DNA of 64,000 nucleotides from Aulostomus chinensis. Lineage: Eukaryota; Chordata; Actinopteri; Syngnathiformes; Aulostomidae. Position 1 is the first letter of the stretch, and every line of letters begins with the position of its first letter. Both the position numbers and the translations under genes were made by a program. Below, piece by piece: positions 36,083 to 48,800 of this stretch. A model generated the notes under the pieces. It was not told the origin of the DNA. It saw nothing but the letters and a program-made list of their open reading frames with translations, and ran no database searches. The DNA is taken from NCBI GenBank assembly GCA_037954235.1, contig JBBMOA010000018.1, positions 14,682,501-14,746,500 of the forward strand, written 5' to 3'.

Positions 36083-36849
36083 ATGGAGAAAGAACCGGAC
36101 CCATCCCGCCAGCGGAACGGGGTGGCGGGTATGCTGTACGGGGAGTTCACCGACACACTCAACGATAAGGTCCGGTACTCGGTGAGCCTGACGGAGAGCG
36201 CCCTGACCATCCAGAGGATCTCCTCGTCTCCCGGCCGGACTAAGGTGGTTTTTAACTTGACCGACTGCATCGGCTGCCGGGCGTACCGAGGTTCGGACTC
36301 CGCGGACGTCGGTGCCTACTTTACCGCCTATTTCTACCCGTTCAAGAGGCGGTGGATGAGTACCGGGGTGGCACGGCAGCGAGTGGAGCAACACTTTCGA
36401 GTCGCTCTGGTCCAGGACCCGCTCACCAACCTCCGGGAGGCTGAGAGGTGGGCTCATGCCATCAGAGATGCGTCTGTGCAGCAGGCACCCCGGAGAGAGG
36501 GTGAGCCCTGGGTGTGGGACATGGGTCACATCGGCTGAAATGTGACATTAATATGCAACTGCACATTGTAAACAGGCCTGATATGATCCTGGAGAGACTG
36601 TGACAGAGGTAGAAATGTAAAGTAATAGACGTAGAGAGAGAGGGTGTGTGGATGTGTGTGTGTGGGGGGGGGGGGGGGCTGTCAAAGAGGCTGATTCCCC
36701 CTCGAAAAGATCCTCAGGCCCCTCAACCGTGCATGATATAAACAGGTTTGGCAGTGAGAAGATACACACATTCCTCCCGCTGACACCAACCTGCTCTACC
36801 TGCTGTGAAAGGTGATCCACCTCAGACTCACTCATTCATTCACCCTCTC

Positions 36850-36901
<52 letters not shown>

Positions 36902-39187
36902 AAAGCTGATCACTTAAGTCATTTGCTGTGCCGTGTGCATATTCTCGTGTACTAAATTCCCACTGAGAATTCGTTGTTGATGGGAGGGAAATCACATCAA
37001 AACAAAAGCCTGTTTGTTCCATCCTGCTTTGTAGCGTCTAATTAGGTCCCATCATATACAGACTGTCTGCAGGTTCCTTTGTCTTCTAATGTCATTAGGC
37101 TCTCTGTGCTGCTGTGGAAGATGGCAGTAATTAACATGAGAAGTGTTTATGCAGCTAATTACTCGCTTAAGGAGGGAATAACTCAGCTGTTTGGGATCAG
37201 TTCCTGTATTCCAGGTCATGTAATTTTCTATTTTTATGCATAAAACCGCTCAGAATTTAAAGCAGACATGCACTCCTGGGCAGTGCAGTTCAAAGGAGAA
37301 GCGGATATTTGACTTGGCAGTGACTAATTTGGAATGTGGTTGCCAAAGATGGAAGTAAGTGTGAGTACAGGGTGGGGTGGGGGTGGGAGGTGGGGTTAGA
37401 GAATGAGGTTGCCCTCCTGGTAGCGGCCCTCAGGTGTGCGGGAGACACTGGCGCTCTGTGTGATGGGGACGTGGGCTTCAGCCAGCGGGAGTTTGAGTTT
37501 CAGCTCTGCAAGTTAGTCAGGCAGGCAGATGGTAACCTGAGAGGTGAGCCCCCCCCCTCCCGCCCCATCTCTGTCCTCATCACAGCTCCAGCCTGGCAAC
37601 ACTTCTGATCACACATACTGATGAAGCAGCAGCAGCAGCAGCAGCATAATCAACTCAGTTTCACAGTCATGCTGCTGATCATTAATTTATAAACTCGTTC
37701 TAACATTCCACATCCAGTCCGGCCAATAATACCACGTTTAACAGAATATTATATGTGTTTTAAATGAATTATATGCTGCTCACCCTCTTGTAGAGGGTGT
37801 ATGAAAGTCAGCGTGTTTCACTAATCCCTGGTAGTGTATTTACCCTCAAGTTAATTGCATGTGATCTCATCTGGTATTGCAGATGGAAAGGTTGGATTAA
37901 AAGTGCAATCGCAGTGCAAGATTTGCGTTTAGTCAGAAAGAGGAAGTGCCGACACAGTACAGGTGGTATTTTTGTCGAATTGAAATGTAAATGTAGTTAG
38001 TAATATTTGGTTTTTATCTCTCGGCAGGATTACACAACAACTTGCTGTGGAGATCTGTAGGATGGGCCAAAGACGTACCCCTTAAATTTTGGGGGCGATT
38101 AGTCAGAGCGCCACCCGGTGGCAGCAGGAAATTACTTCTTTGTTGTTGTTGTTCCACTCGGATGTACTGCTCCACCAGATCCATCTCAGATTTGGTCAGA
38201 AACATTTTAAGAACTTGATGATGGGTGACTGTGAAGACTGTGACTTGCATTGTCTTCACGTGATGTACAGCAACATAGTACAGTAAGTAGTAATATGTAT
38301 GTGTGTGTTTTCTCTAGCGCCACCTGGTGGACACAACATGAAATACTTGCATCACTGTGCGCGTTCATCTGCTCCTTCATGCAAAATCCAAATGTTTTCA
38401 GGTTTCACCTCCCGCTCTCTCTCTACTAGTAGCCACACGCTCCAATGTGGGCAGAGGTCCGAGGTCCGGCTTCTCATCATCGTGCTCGCGGCTTTAATTT
38501 GAAACTAAGCGTGAAAGTAGCGGGAGCACCAGGGGGCCGAGAGTTCCCCCTCAGAGGAGGAGGTACACGCTCTCTGGGGGCGTATTCCTTCATTTTATGT
38601 GTTGAAATCAATCACGGTTGTTTTATTCTCTCTCATTAGAATGAGTGAGCTGTAAATAACATGGCAGACCAAGACGCGCCAACGGTCCGCGAAGGTATCG
38701 GACCCTAAATCAAAGACCCCCTTTGACTGTCCACATTTAGCAGCTCCATATTTAGTCTGCACTCAAAGGAATGAGATGTTTCTGACTTTTCATACCGGTG
38801 GCTGCCTTTTCCTGCCCGTAGGACGCCAGTCACAGATGTAACATTTATACGGCTTGAAATTCCATCTGTGCGACAGGTCATCATCGTCTTGCGTCCGTCC
38901 CGGTAGACCCCGAAAAATCTTACAAACTGTTCCAAATGTGTGTGTGTGTGTTCTTCTACTTGCGACATGATGAGGACCAGAGTACGTATTTAACGAACGG
39001 TGTGAGGACATTTTTGGGGCCGTTTGAAGGTCCAGACTTGATTTTAGGGTTGAGGTTAGAGTTTGGTTCTGGTTAGGTTTAAGGTCAAGGCTAGGGTCAG
39101 GCAGTCAGTTGAAAAGGTTAGGTTTAGGGTCAGGGGCTAGGGATGTGCGATGTCAATTAAAGTCCTCACAAAGATAGGAGTACAAGG

Positions 39188-39247
<60 letters not shown>

Positions 39248-39306
39248 GAGAAGTTGTGAAAAGGAGAAGAAAGATTTTTTTCTGCAGCTTGAGGGTTGGC
39301 AGGTGT

Positions 39307-39363
<57 letters not shown>

Positions 39364-39540
39364 ACAGTGTGTGATTTCTCCTCCGGGGGTCTGCTGCTCA
39401 AGCCACCGTGGCATCCACGGCGAAGGAGACAAGACTCGACTGAGTCACCAGACGACCTCTCACCCTCAACCATCATCTTGATCCCTGGGGAGGCTTTGTC
39501 TTTGCGATGGCCTGTCAACGCTCAGCCCCCCCCCCTTCCC

Positions 39541-39601
<61 letters not shown>

Positions 39602-39935
39602 CCAGGCTGGCAATGCCTTGGTGAGCAGTGGTGTTTCTACTCTTCCCCTCCTCTCCAGCAAACACTCGCCCAACCTTGGAATTCAGTTTGTTTGCAGACA
39701 CGTCTTTCCAGTCTGAATGTAGGGTGTTGGTCCAGAAAAAGCCTGGCTTTCGTGAGCTGCACATTCGTTTGTTTCTGATCCAAGATTCTCCTTGAATGGT
39801 TTCTTGCTTTAACAAATCCCTCTTTATGCTTACATCTTTATCAACATCGATATTAAGATGCCTTTGTGGAAGCGAGGTGACAAAATAAACTGTTAGCTGT
39901 GAGACACATCCAGTGTATGTGTAGCTTGTCTAACC

Positions 39936-39970
<35 letters not shown>

Positions 39971-40120
39971 CACTTTCTTGTACACACTGCGCAGTGCAAA
40001 GTTTGCTCGCCACTATGACGAACAGAATGTTCCCATAGGTATCAGACTTCACATCATAGAACCATTTATTTCTAACACTCCTATTTGTCTCACCCACATA
40101 CTCCATGACCTCTTTATTAC

Positions 40121-40166
<46 letters not shown>

Positions 40167-43100
40167 CACACACAAAGTCAAGGTTAAATGTCTGGGAAGA
40201 ACTTCTACACACACTTTTGCTGTGAACCAGGATTCAGTCAATATGACAACTTTGATATTTTCAGTCTTTTTGGGTAGAAAGTTTCAAAAGATAGGAAATG
40301 CCAGAAATGCACTCTTTCATAACGCAGCGCTTCTCCAACTTTTTCCATCTTCTGAACCTTTAAGTTGAGACTCGGTGGTGAAGGGATTTTGCTACATCTG
40401 GACCCTCGGATCCAGGGATGTGTTGAATGACCTTCAGGGGACTTTAAGAAGCATTTAAACATAAGAAATCTGATCCAGCATCAGTGATGTGATCCTCAAA
40501 ACCACAAATTCATTATAAGATACAGAGTTTGTGCTTTTAAAGAAGTGCAAATTTTAATTTTTCCCTTTGCTAGTTGACCAAAGTCACGTTGTTTTTGGTT
40601 TTGTTTTTTAAATTCTGTAATAATTTGTTTTTTTGTTGCTGATTTTCTCATCAGCTTGTAAAAGTAAACTAGCAAGAATATGACATGACGGGGAAACACA
40701 TTTTTCTGTTCTAAGTGACAAGAAAACTTTAATCTGATTATTGCAATGTATTTTTTTAGGGCGAAATCAGTGCTGCAGTGTGAGATTTAAATGCGTGTGA
40801 CGGGCACCTAAACGCAGGAATGTTTAAAGGTCATTTATTCAAGGACCCCTGGGAATCCCCTGACCCGGACTTTGAGAACCTCTTGGGTTACTGCATGTTC
40901 AGGTGCAAACATTTGCTCTTTGATTTTATATGCCGTTTATAACCCGCAGAGATTCTAAATCAAACATGCTACTGCTGCAGAAACCCGCTCATCTCACGCT
41001 AATCATGAAGAACGCCGGATGTGTTCGTCTCCACGCGGCGGCGGTGAGACCCTACGACCTGCTACGGTGTGTAGTCGTGGTTATTGAAGCTTCTTCAGAT
41101 ATTACAGCCCTGCGTCAAGTCTTTCCTTGAACTCAAGTTTGTTGTGATTTTGGAAGCTTACGTTTGTGGTGCTGTTGGATTATACTGGATTCTTTTTTCA
41201 GGACTGCAGTATATCCAGGGATGAACGATATTATCGGCATGTCGTTAGTATCAGCAGCTGTTGCTGATTTAGTTCTTTTTATGTATCAATTTCAGTCCAA
41301 TGGCAGATATTTGTATCAGCCCAGTATTGCTTTAGTTTGTTCCTCATCGCTTATTTACCCATATTTTTCAAAGGATTTATGATTTTTATTTCTAATAATT
41401 CCACGAAGGAGCAGACTAATGCTAAAACTAATAATTCCGCTTGTAATAACCGTTTAATAACACAGAGTAACCAGCTCAACAAGTTGAGGTAGGTCTGGTC
41501 GACCCAGTATGAGAAGATTATGAAACTTAAAAAATAATGATAACTTAACAACAAAAAAACAAAACTGTCATTTCCTGTTGCTGGGGGTGGCAGGATGACC
41601 AGCCCGCCTCAGAAGTGCTTCCTTGGCCGTCCCTCACGCCTCCATCATCAACAACCTCTAGCTGCAGCGTAACCGTGCCGACACACAAACAGGCGTCACA
41701 GGGGGCACAAATCGATCCATCAGCGTTTCCTCATCAAACAGATCAATACCTGAACCTGATCATAACGATTCGTGAATCCACTTCACGCTGAGTGATAAAC
41801 AGCTTCTTTTTAGCTGTTATATTTGGTCGCTCGTATCATCGCGAGGGCGATGTGTAAAACCAGCCTCCCCAACAAAGAGGAAGGGGATTTAAGAGAATTC
41901 CCGCCTTCTAAGTTATTTAACGCAACCTAGTTAATAAGTAGATTTTGTTGTATGACGAGAGCAAACAGACAGAGAGGACAAGCCGTCACGCTCCTGAAGA
42001 TGCTGCACACCTCTTTGTCTTTTATTCTGGCGCCGCGTTATTCAGCTCAGCACACTTGAGTGTAAAAAGCCGATTCTAACACTCTTTGACCGGCAAAGGT
42101 CACGTTGCTCTGTGGTAGCTGATATTCTGGAAGTGTGGACGTCCCTTTGTGTCTGTCAGCTGCATTGTGCTGTGGTACAAGTCAAACACAATGGCCACCC
42201 CATATGCGTGTGTGTGTGTGTGTGTGTGTGTGAATGCAGTCAGAGTATGCCATGCACATGTGTGTTTTCACACCCTCTCTTTACTTTTCCTCTCTCTCTC
42301 TCTCAGCCGCAGCAGTGATGGAACTCAGGCTCCAGACTCTTGACACTCCGGTGTAAAGTCTTACAGGCTGGAGTTCGTTACATTCAGAGCCTCTCATAAT
42401 TGTGCCTGCAGTACACCGACCTGGATAATTACGGTGGAAATACTACACCGGCCCTACAGTTGCTATCCTCCTCACTAATTTGAGATGGTGCCCGCTGGTG
42501 TGTGACTGCACCAAAGGTCATCTGGTGCAGAGTCCTCCTTCTACTGAAGGGAAGATTCTTTCCAGATTCATATTTTTCTCCGAGCACCACCTTCCTACAA
42601 ATCCTTTGAGCGGCTCCCTGTGAGGTCCCTCAGTTGTATGATGATGTCATAAAGCAGCAGAGCTCCCTCTCTTGAGTCCAATCATAAAGTGGCCAAACAG
42701 AAAACAAAAAAAAACAAACAAAAAAACAACAACTTCCTGACACCAAAAATAAGGAACGAAACTCAGGGCCACACACTCCCACAGAGATTTATCAGACGGA
42801 TTATTTGATATCTGTTTGTTTGAATCCTTCATGTTTTGTCTGCTGGTTTTTGGAGTTGTTTCAGCCACACTTGCATTCATCCCCTTCTTGCTTCTATCTG
42901 CTTCTAGCGACTCCAGGGATGGGCTTTGAATTTCCACTGGAACTTAATGAATGAACTTGAAATAAAAGGGGCAGGGATACGTACACGAACGGTGAATATT
43001 CCAATATTGTGAAGGGAGCAGGAATCTACAATCCTACTCCTTTTCAAGCTCAATATGGAAGAACCTTTATTTACAGTGTTCTGCTTATGTATTTCTCTTT

Positions 43101-43805
43101 GTTTTGTTAATGTTATTGTTATTTTAATATGCCCGTTTGAAAAAAAAGAATATTGATTAATTCATTCAATTAAATATTTTGCTGGGGTCAAAGGTCACCG
43201 TGAGAGCGGGCATCGTTGAGTCCAACAACAACAAAGCAATTTATATCGTCATTGTTTTGTTCTGTTCATTTTGCCATGAATAGAGCCTGCATCCCTTGAT
43301 GCAATTGGCTGAGCGGCTCCCCCTGGAGGGCGATTGCTGGAGGTTTTGGTGTCACCTTTGACCTTTATTTGTCCTTGTGTCTAACTTTTGTCCCAAATGT
43401 TATTATTCTCTTGTACAGCACAATGGCTCAATCTGTTTTTAAATGTGTTCCAGGAATAAACGTTCCTCCTGCATGAACTGCTACTAAAAATTGGTTCCGC
43501 CCCTGCAGTGTCAGGCCGCTGGCTTGGAAAACAAGAAACTAATCAGCATCGTCATCCTCAGTGCTGTCCCAGCCCAGCAGGGGTTGCCGCCATCTTTGAT
43601 CGCTGTGTTCTTTATCTTTCCATCTCAGGTGTGACGTACTTGGAGGTGCAACGGCCTTGCAGGGTCATGATCCTGGTGAACCCTCACAGTGGGCGTGGCC
43701 AGGCTCTTCAGCTCTTCACGGGGCACGTGCAGAGCATGCTCACAGAGGCAGCTGTTCCCTACACACTCATCATCACAGGTCAGCAAATTTTGCGTGCGAG
43801 CGCGT

Positions 43806-43869
<64 letters not shown>

Positions 43870-44042
43870 AGGTCTTTTCGTAGATGCCACTCATTAGAGA
43901 ATTAAACCGACAGTCTGAACGTGGGACAGCTGAGAAGTAGGCCATCTGCACACACACATACACACGTAATTGAGCAGAACCACACTGTCAACAAATGTTA
44001 ATCTGTACTGTTATTGTGTGTCATTTGTGTATGACCACACAC

Positions 44043-44090
<48 letters not shown>

Positions 44091-44198
44091 AGGGTTTTAG
44101 AGTTGCTGGTGGCATTTGGTGACCTTTAACAAGAGTTGTTGTTAGAGACATGTGACCTCCTTCTGTATACCAAAGGAACAGAGAAATGCCAAAAGATG

Positions 44199-44281
<83 letters not shown>

Positions 44282-44437
44282 TCATCCTTCACACACTCAT
44301 ACAGCAGCAGCAGCAGCAGCACTCTTTGACAGCATGTTTGACAGCACAGCATTTGACCAGCAAGAAACTGTTTGAGTGCATCGGTTGAATCTGTGATAGA
44401 GCTGCTGGAGTCAGGTGGAGGGATGACAGGAAAGAGA

Positions 44438-44481
<44 letters not shown>

Positions 44482-45566
44482 GAGTGTTTATAAGAGTTCT
44501 AATACTCCCTGGAGTTAAAGGAAGGTCAGCAGATGGATGGAGATGAAAAAAGAACTGAACAAAGAAAAGAATGTGGGTTGCTTAGATCGTCAGAAGCGAT
44601 GATGATAATGATGGTGATGATGATGATGGTGATGATGATGAACGCATTAACTGGCACAACCTCTTTGCTCAGCTCCTTGATGAATGTATCACACAGTGTT
44701 TGCCTGAGGAAGGACAAGCAGCGATAGAGAAGGCCTCTTGTGTCTGCGTGTACCTTCTACATAGTGTATGAAGCATCGAGTGTACCGGGGCTCTCTCTCT
44801 CTCATCGCCCTGGTTCACCTCAGTCGAGGGTGACACAAGGAGGAAACATTTAAAGTGTCATCACCTCCCCCACACACACACACACACAAAGTGAAGCGTG
44901 TGTTTATGCCTTAATATCAGGGTGCATGTGTGCGTCAGCGGTGAGCATGACAACTGGATTAAATGGAAATCACAAGCCGTCCATTTTCATTTGGTTGGTC
45001 TGCGTGTTCGTGCTTCGCCAGTGACCCTTGAATAAGGAAGTGGCTGGAAAGTACAGCAGCAGCAGCAGCAGCCTGGCAGGCTCGACTTGCTGAGTCAGCT
45101 GTGCAGCGACGATTTACTCCGTCTGCATCTGTCTGTCAGCGCTGCATCACCACCTCCAGCCTCCACGACGCAAAGCAAACAGGAGGCCCAGGAGAGCAGA
45201 GAGAAGGAGTTGTTTTTATGCCAGTCTGTCCTCCATCCGTGCTTCTAGCTGGAAAATGTTAGACACGAGACTGTTAAAGGGCTCATTATTCTCATTTTTA
45301 CTGAAAAAAAACTCACTAACTCTGAATTGATGGGTTGTTTTTTTTACTTGAAATATTATTTTGTTTTGTTTTTTCTGTATCAGACAGTAATGTTTCCAGT
45401 GTGACATGTAGCTGGGATCGCAGTACTGCATTTAAAATGTTATTTTACACGCAACAAATATTGCAACTTTCTGAAATTTGAAACTTGAGCTCGTCCATTT
45501 TGCCGTTTCGATTCAATTCTGATTAAATGCACGGTCCAGGTTGCCCTTATGATAACTTCATTTTCC

Positions 45567-45614
<48 letters not shown>

Positions 45615-45766
45615 ACACACTCACACTCAAACACCACTTAGCTGGCAGGCTTGTTAATGCTGGTGGGATGAGCCCCCCGCTGAGGGAGTCTCTCTGGGAC
45701 CGTGGCAATAAAACTAGGCTGAACAAACAGCTCAGTCCTTTGCTAGTGCATTAACCAACACTGCCA

Positions 45767-45801
<35 letters not shown>

Positions 45802-48800
45802 GCACGCACACACACGTACACACACTCAAACGCATTCAGTGCCTACACACATGCAGATATTTGTCACAGATGTTGGCAGGGCAGTTAAGCTGCCTCGGAG
45901 CTGTTGAGTAGCCGCTGGATGGGCTAATGTGATATGTCGGGTCTGATCAGGGGAAATTGAATCTCTTTTCTGCCTAATCTCCCTGATCCCACCCTGGAGG
46001 CTGCTGATGTCTAGTTCTCTGCCCTTGCCCCTCTTTGTTTGTCCTCCATTTCAACATTACTCTTCTTGTCTCTCCTGTTTCTCTCTCTTACTCTGACATC
46101 TATCTCTCACTCGTCCGTCAGAGCACCAGAACCACGCGCGGGAGCTGGTGAGGAAGGCAGACCTGTCACAGTGGGACGCCCTGGTTATCATGGCGGGAGA
46201 CGGGCTGCTGTTTGAGGTGATTGTAAACAGCTTGGAGACATTGCTCTCAGTTACAGATGGAAATGACACAAACCCACTTTCTATTCTTAGCTCTTGTAAG
46301 AATACAACCATAAAAATTTTAAGTGCCGCTGATTCCAAATCCTAAAATCTCTGCTGTTATTTATTAAAATCCCTCGTTGCTCCCCGAGATGCTTTGCTGA
46401 TTTTGGTGTTAAGAACGATGACAGCACGAAAGTATAAACAGTCAGCGTTTGTTGCGAGGAAAGAAAACACTCGCTTCTCCTCTGATTCTCTGTTTGTGTT
46501 TGTTCCTGTTCACTCAGGTGATAAATGGTCTGATGGAGCGGGAGGACTGGCAAGAGGCCATCCAGACCCCTCTGGGGATTCTCCCAGGTGGCTCTGGCAA
46601 CGCCCTGGCCGCCTCCGTCCACCACTACTCGCAGTGAGTCAGTCCATTAATGAGTCATTTAAATGCATGGATTAAATGTGCAAAAGAAGAGTAAGGAGAA
46701 ATGTTCCTGTTTCCCAAAAAAAAAAAAAGGAAAAAAAGAATGATTTATCTCTGCTCTGTGTAATTATGCCAAAGGCTGCCTGGGCACAGTGTCTCCCTGG
46801 AGGGGAGGAGAGACAGTGGAGCAATCTGGAACCGCTCCAGCGAGCAGCACAGGTCATTTTAGGCTGCCGATAAGTCTCAAAGGAATGATGTAATGGCTTT
46901 AGAAACTCTGCACATTATGAGTGATTATAATCCTGAGCCTAGCAGTGGCTACCTAGATCGCCCTCTGCTGGCTGGTTGCCAGCAAAACATTAAAAGTGCA
47001 AACGAGTCACAGTAAAAATGAATATGTTGATGTTGCCGGAGCAAAAGGATAGTTCTACAAATGTCATGAAAAGACCTGAACCGCCAATGAAGCCAACCTA
47101 AGAAGTATTTTTGACAACTTTGTACTTTTACCTTCCTCATCCGTCCATCCATCCAAGGTTCAAGGTTCAAGGTTCAAGGTTTCTTTATTTGTACCCGAGG
47201 GTAAATTTTTTTTGCAGGCAGGAATTCAGCAATCCCCTCATACCACTCACATCTCCACACTAGACATACCAGCCAGGTCCATACAAAAAAATCAATCAAA
47301 TAAAATCAATCAAAAAAAAAAAAAAAATCTATCCAAATATAAAAACATGGTAAATAACTTTATATAGATTTATGTCCGGTACCCTATGGTCTAGACTTAT
47401 GGTCATTTAAAATTCCGACCGCTCTGGGTATAAAACTGATTCTGTACCGCTTTGTGTGACCCTTCGGTACGCTGAATCTGCGGCCAGAGCGGAGGAGCCG
47501 GAACTCATCATTTAAGGGGTGGGAGCGATCCCCCAGTATGGAGTTCGCTTTCCTCAGTAATTGCCTATTGTACAGTTCTGTAATGGGGAGTTGGGGCTCT
47601 CCAATAAGCCGGCCAGACCGCTTAATAATTTGGTTCAGTGAGTTTTTGTTTTGAAGTGACAAATTCCCAAACCAAGAGACCAGGGCGAAGGATAAAAAAG
47701 ACTCGATAAAAGCACGATAAAACAGGGTTTTAACATAGATCTATCAATGTTAAAACGGGCCAGTCTCCGAAGTAAAAACAAGCGCTGATGTCCCTTTTTA
47801 CACACAGCTTCACAGTTTAAGTTGAAAGTTAGTTTCGAGTCAATGATAGTCCCAAGGTATCTGTAACTCAACACATTCCAGAGGTTGACACTTAATGACG
47901 GTGGGATCATGGTTTACAGCCTGTAGTCTAAAATCAATGATCCGTTATATTATATATCAGCATTGCATGAGATTCAGTTAGTTTTCCCTTCATACTCACT
48001 GAGTATCTGCATACTTACAGAGCCCCAGTATTGTCACTTTTATTTGAGTAAGAAAGTAGTTAGTTGTTTTTTTTCAATGATCCTAGTATCTTTATTTGTT
48101 ACTCAACTGAGTAGTAGTTTCACTGGTTTTCTCGTCCTCCGCATCAACATTCAGCGTCACCAGGATCAATTAGGGGTTCGGTATCTTGCTCAAGGACACG
48201 GACGGACGCATGGTCTCTGGAGGAGACTGGGATCAAACCAGTATCTCTCCGATTACCAGATGGCCACTCCACCACCTGAGCCGTGCGCAGATCAATATCA
48301 TACAAATGTGCTGGAGCTATAAATACTTTAGAAAGTACCACGTGTGGATGAGGGTACTGCCATAAAAACTATGGAGAGTGTCGCTGTTTATGTGTGAATC
48401 TGGATGATGATTTTCAGCTGACATGCTGAGGGGAAGCACAGCTCAGCTACCAGAGTTTCATTTGTTGCGACTGACTCTGATCTGTGTCATCATTCGTCAG
48501 GTCGCCTCCAGCGTGGAACGAGGAGCTGCTCCTTAGTTGCGGTTTCATGCTGTGTAAGGGTCTGGTGGGCTCCCTGGACCTGGTGTCCATCCACCTGGCC
48601 TCCAGACAGCGAGTCTTCTCCTTCCTGTCCCTGGCCTGGGGCTTCGTGGCCGATGTCGACATAGAGAGCGAGAAATACCGCCATGTTGGAGCCATCCGCT
48701 TCCTCATGGGAACCCTGGTCCGCCTGGCCACCCTCCGAGTGTATCAGGGCAGACTGGCCTACCTGCCGGTTAAGGAAATCCCCAAACTTTCAAAAGGGAG

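Larger units (their letters stand above)
36501..43628 (+). other. Sphingosine kinase intron 1 (7.1 kb)
   Basis: This intron is rich in simple repeats: TG/CA arrays near 36.85, 39.2, 39.3, 39.55, 39.94, 40.12 and 42.2 kb. It also contains dispersed fish repeats (for example around 38.05-38.34 kb and 38.98-39.19 kb). One candidate alternative first exon at 37336-37543 is described separately. Nothing else looks coding. Confidence 0.6.

Noticed and set aside
35787..36529. Several long frames on both strands at the kinase start
   Set aside because: They overlap the first kinase exon in other frames and arise from its high G+C content; only the 36083 frame matches the family and splices in phase.
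39041..39140. Interstitial telomere
   Set aside because: Units are irregular GGTTAGG/TTTAGGG variants within a recognisable dispersed repeat, not tandem TTAGGG.
39153..39624. Frames of alternating Thr-His or Cys-Val residues
   Set aside because: They are translations of CA/TG microsatellites.
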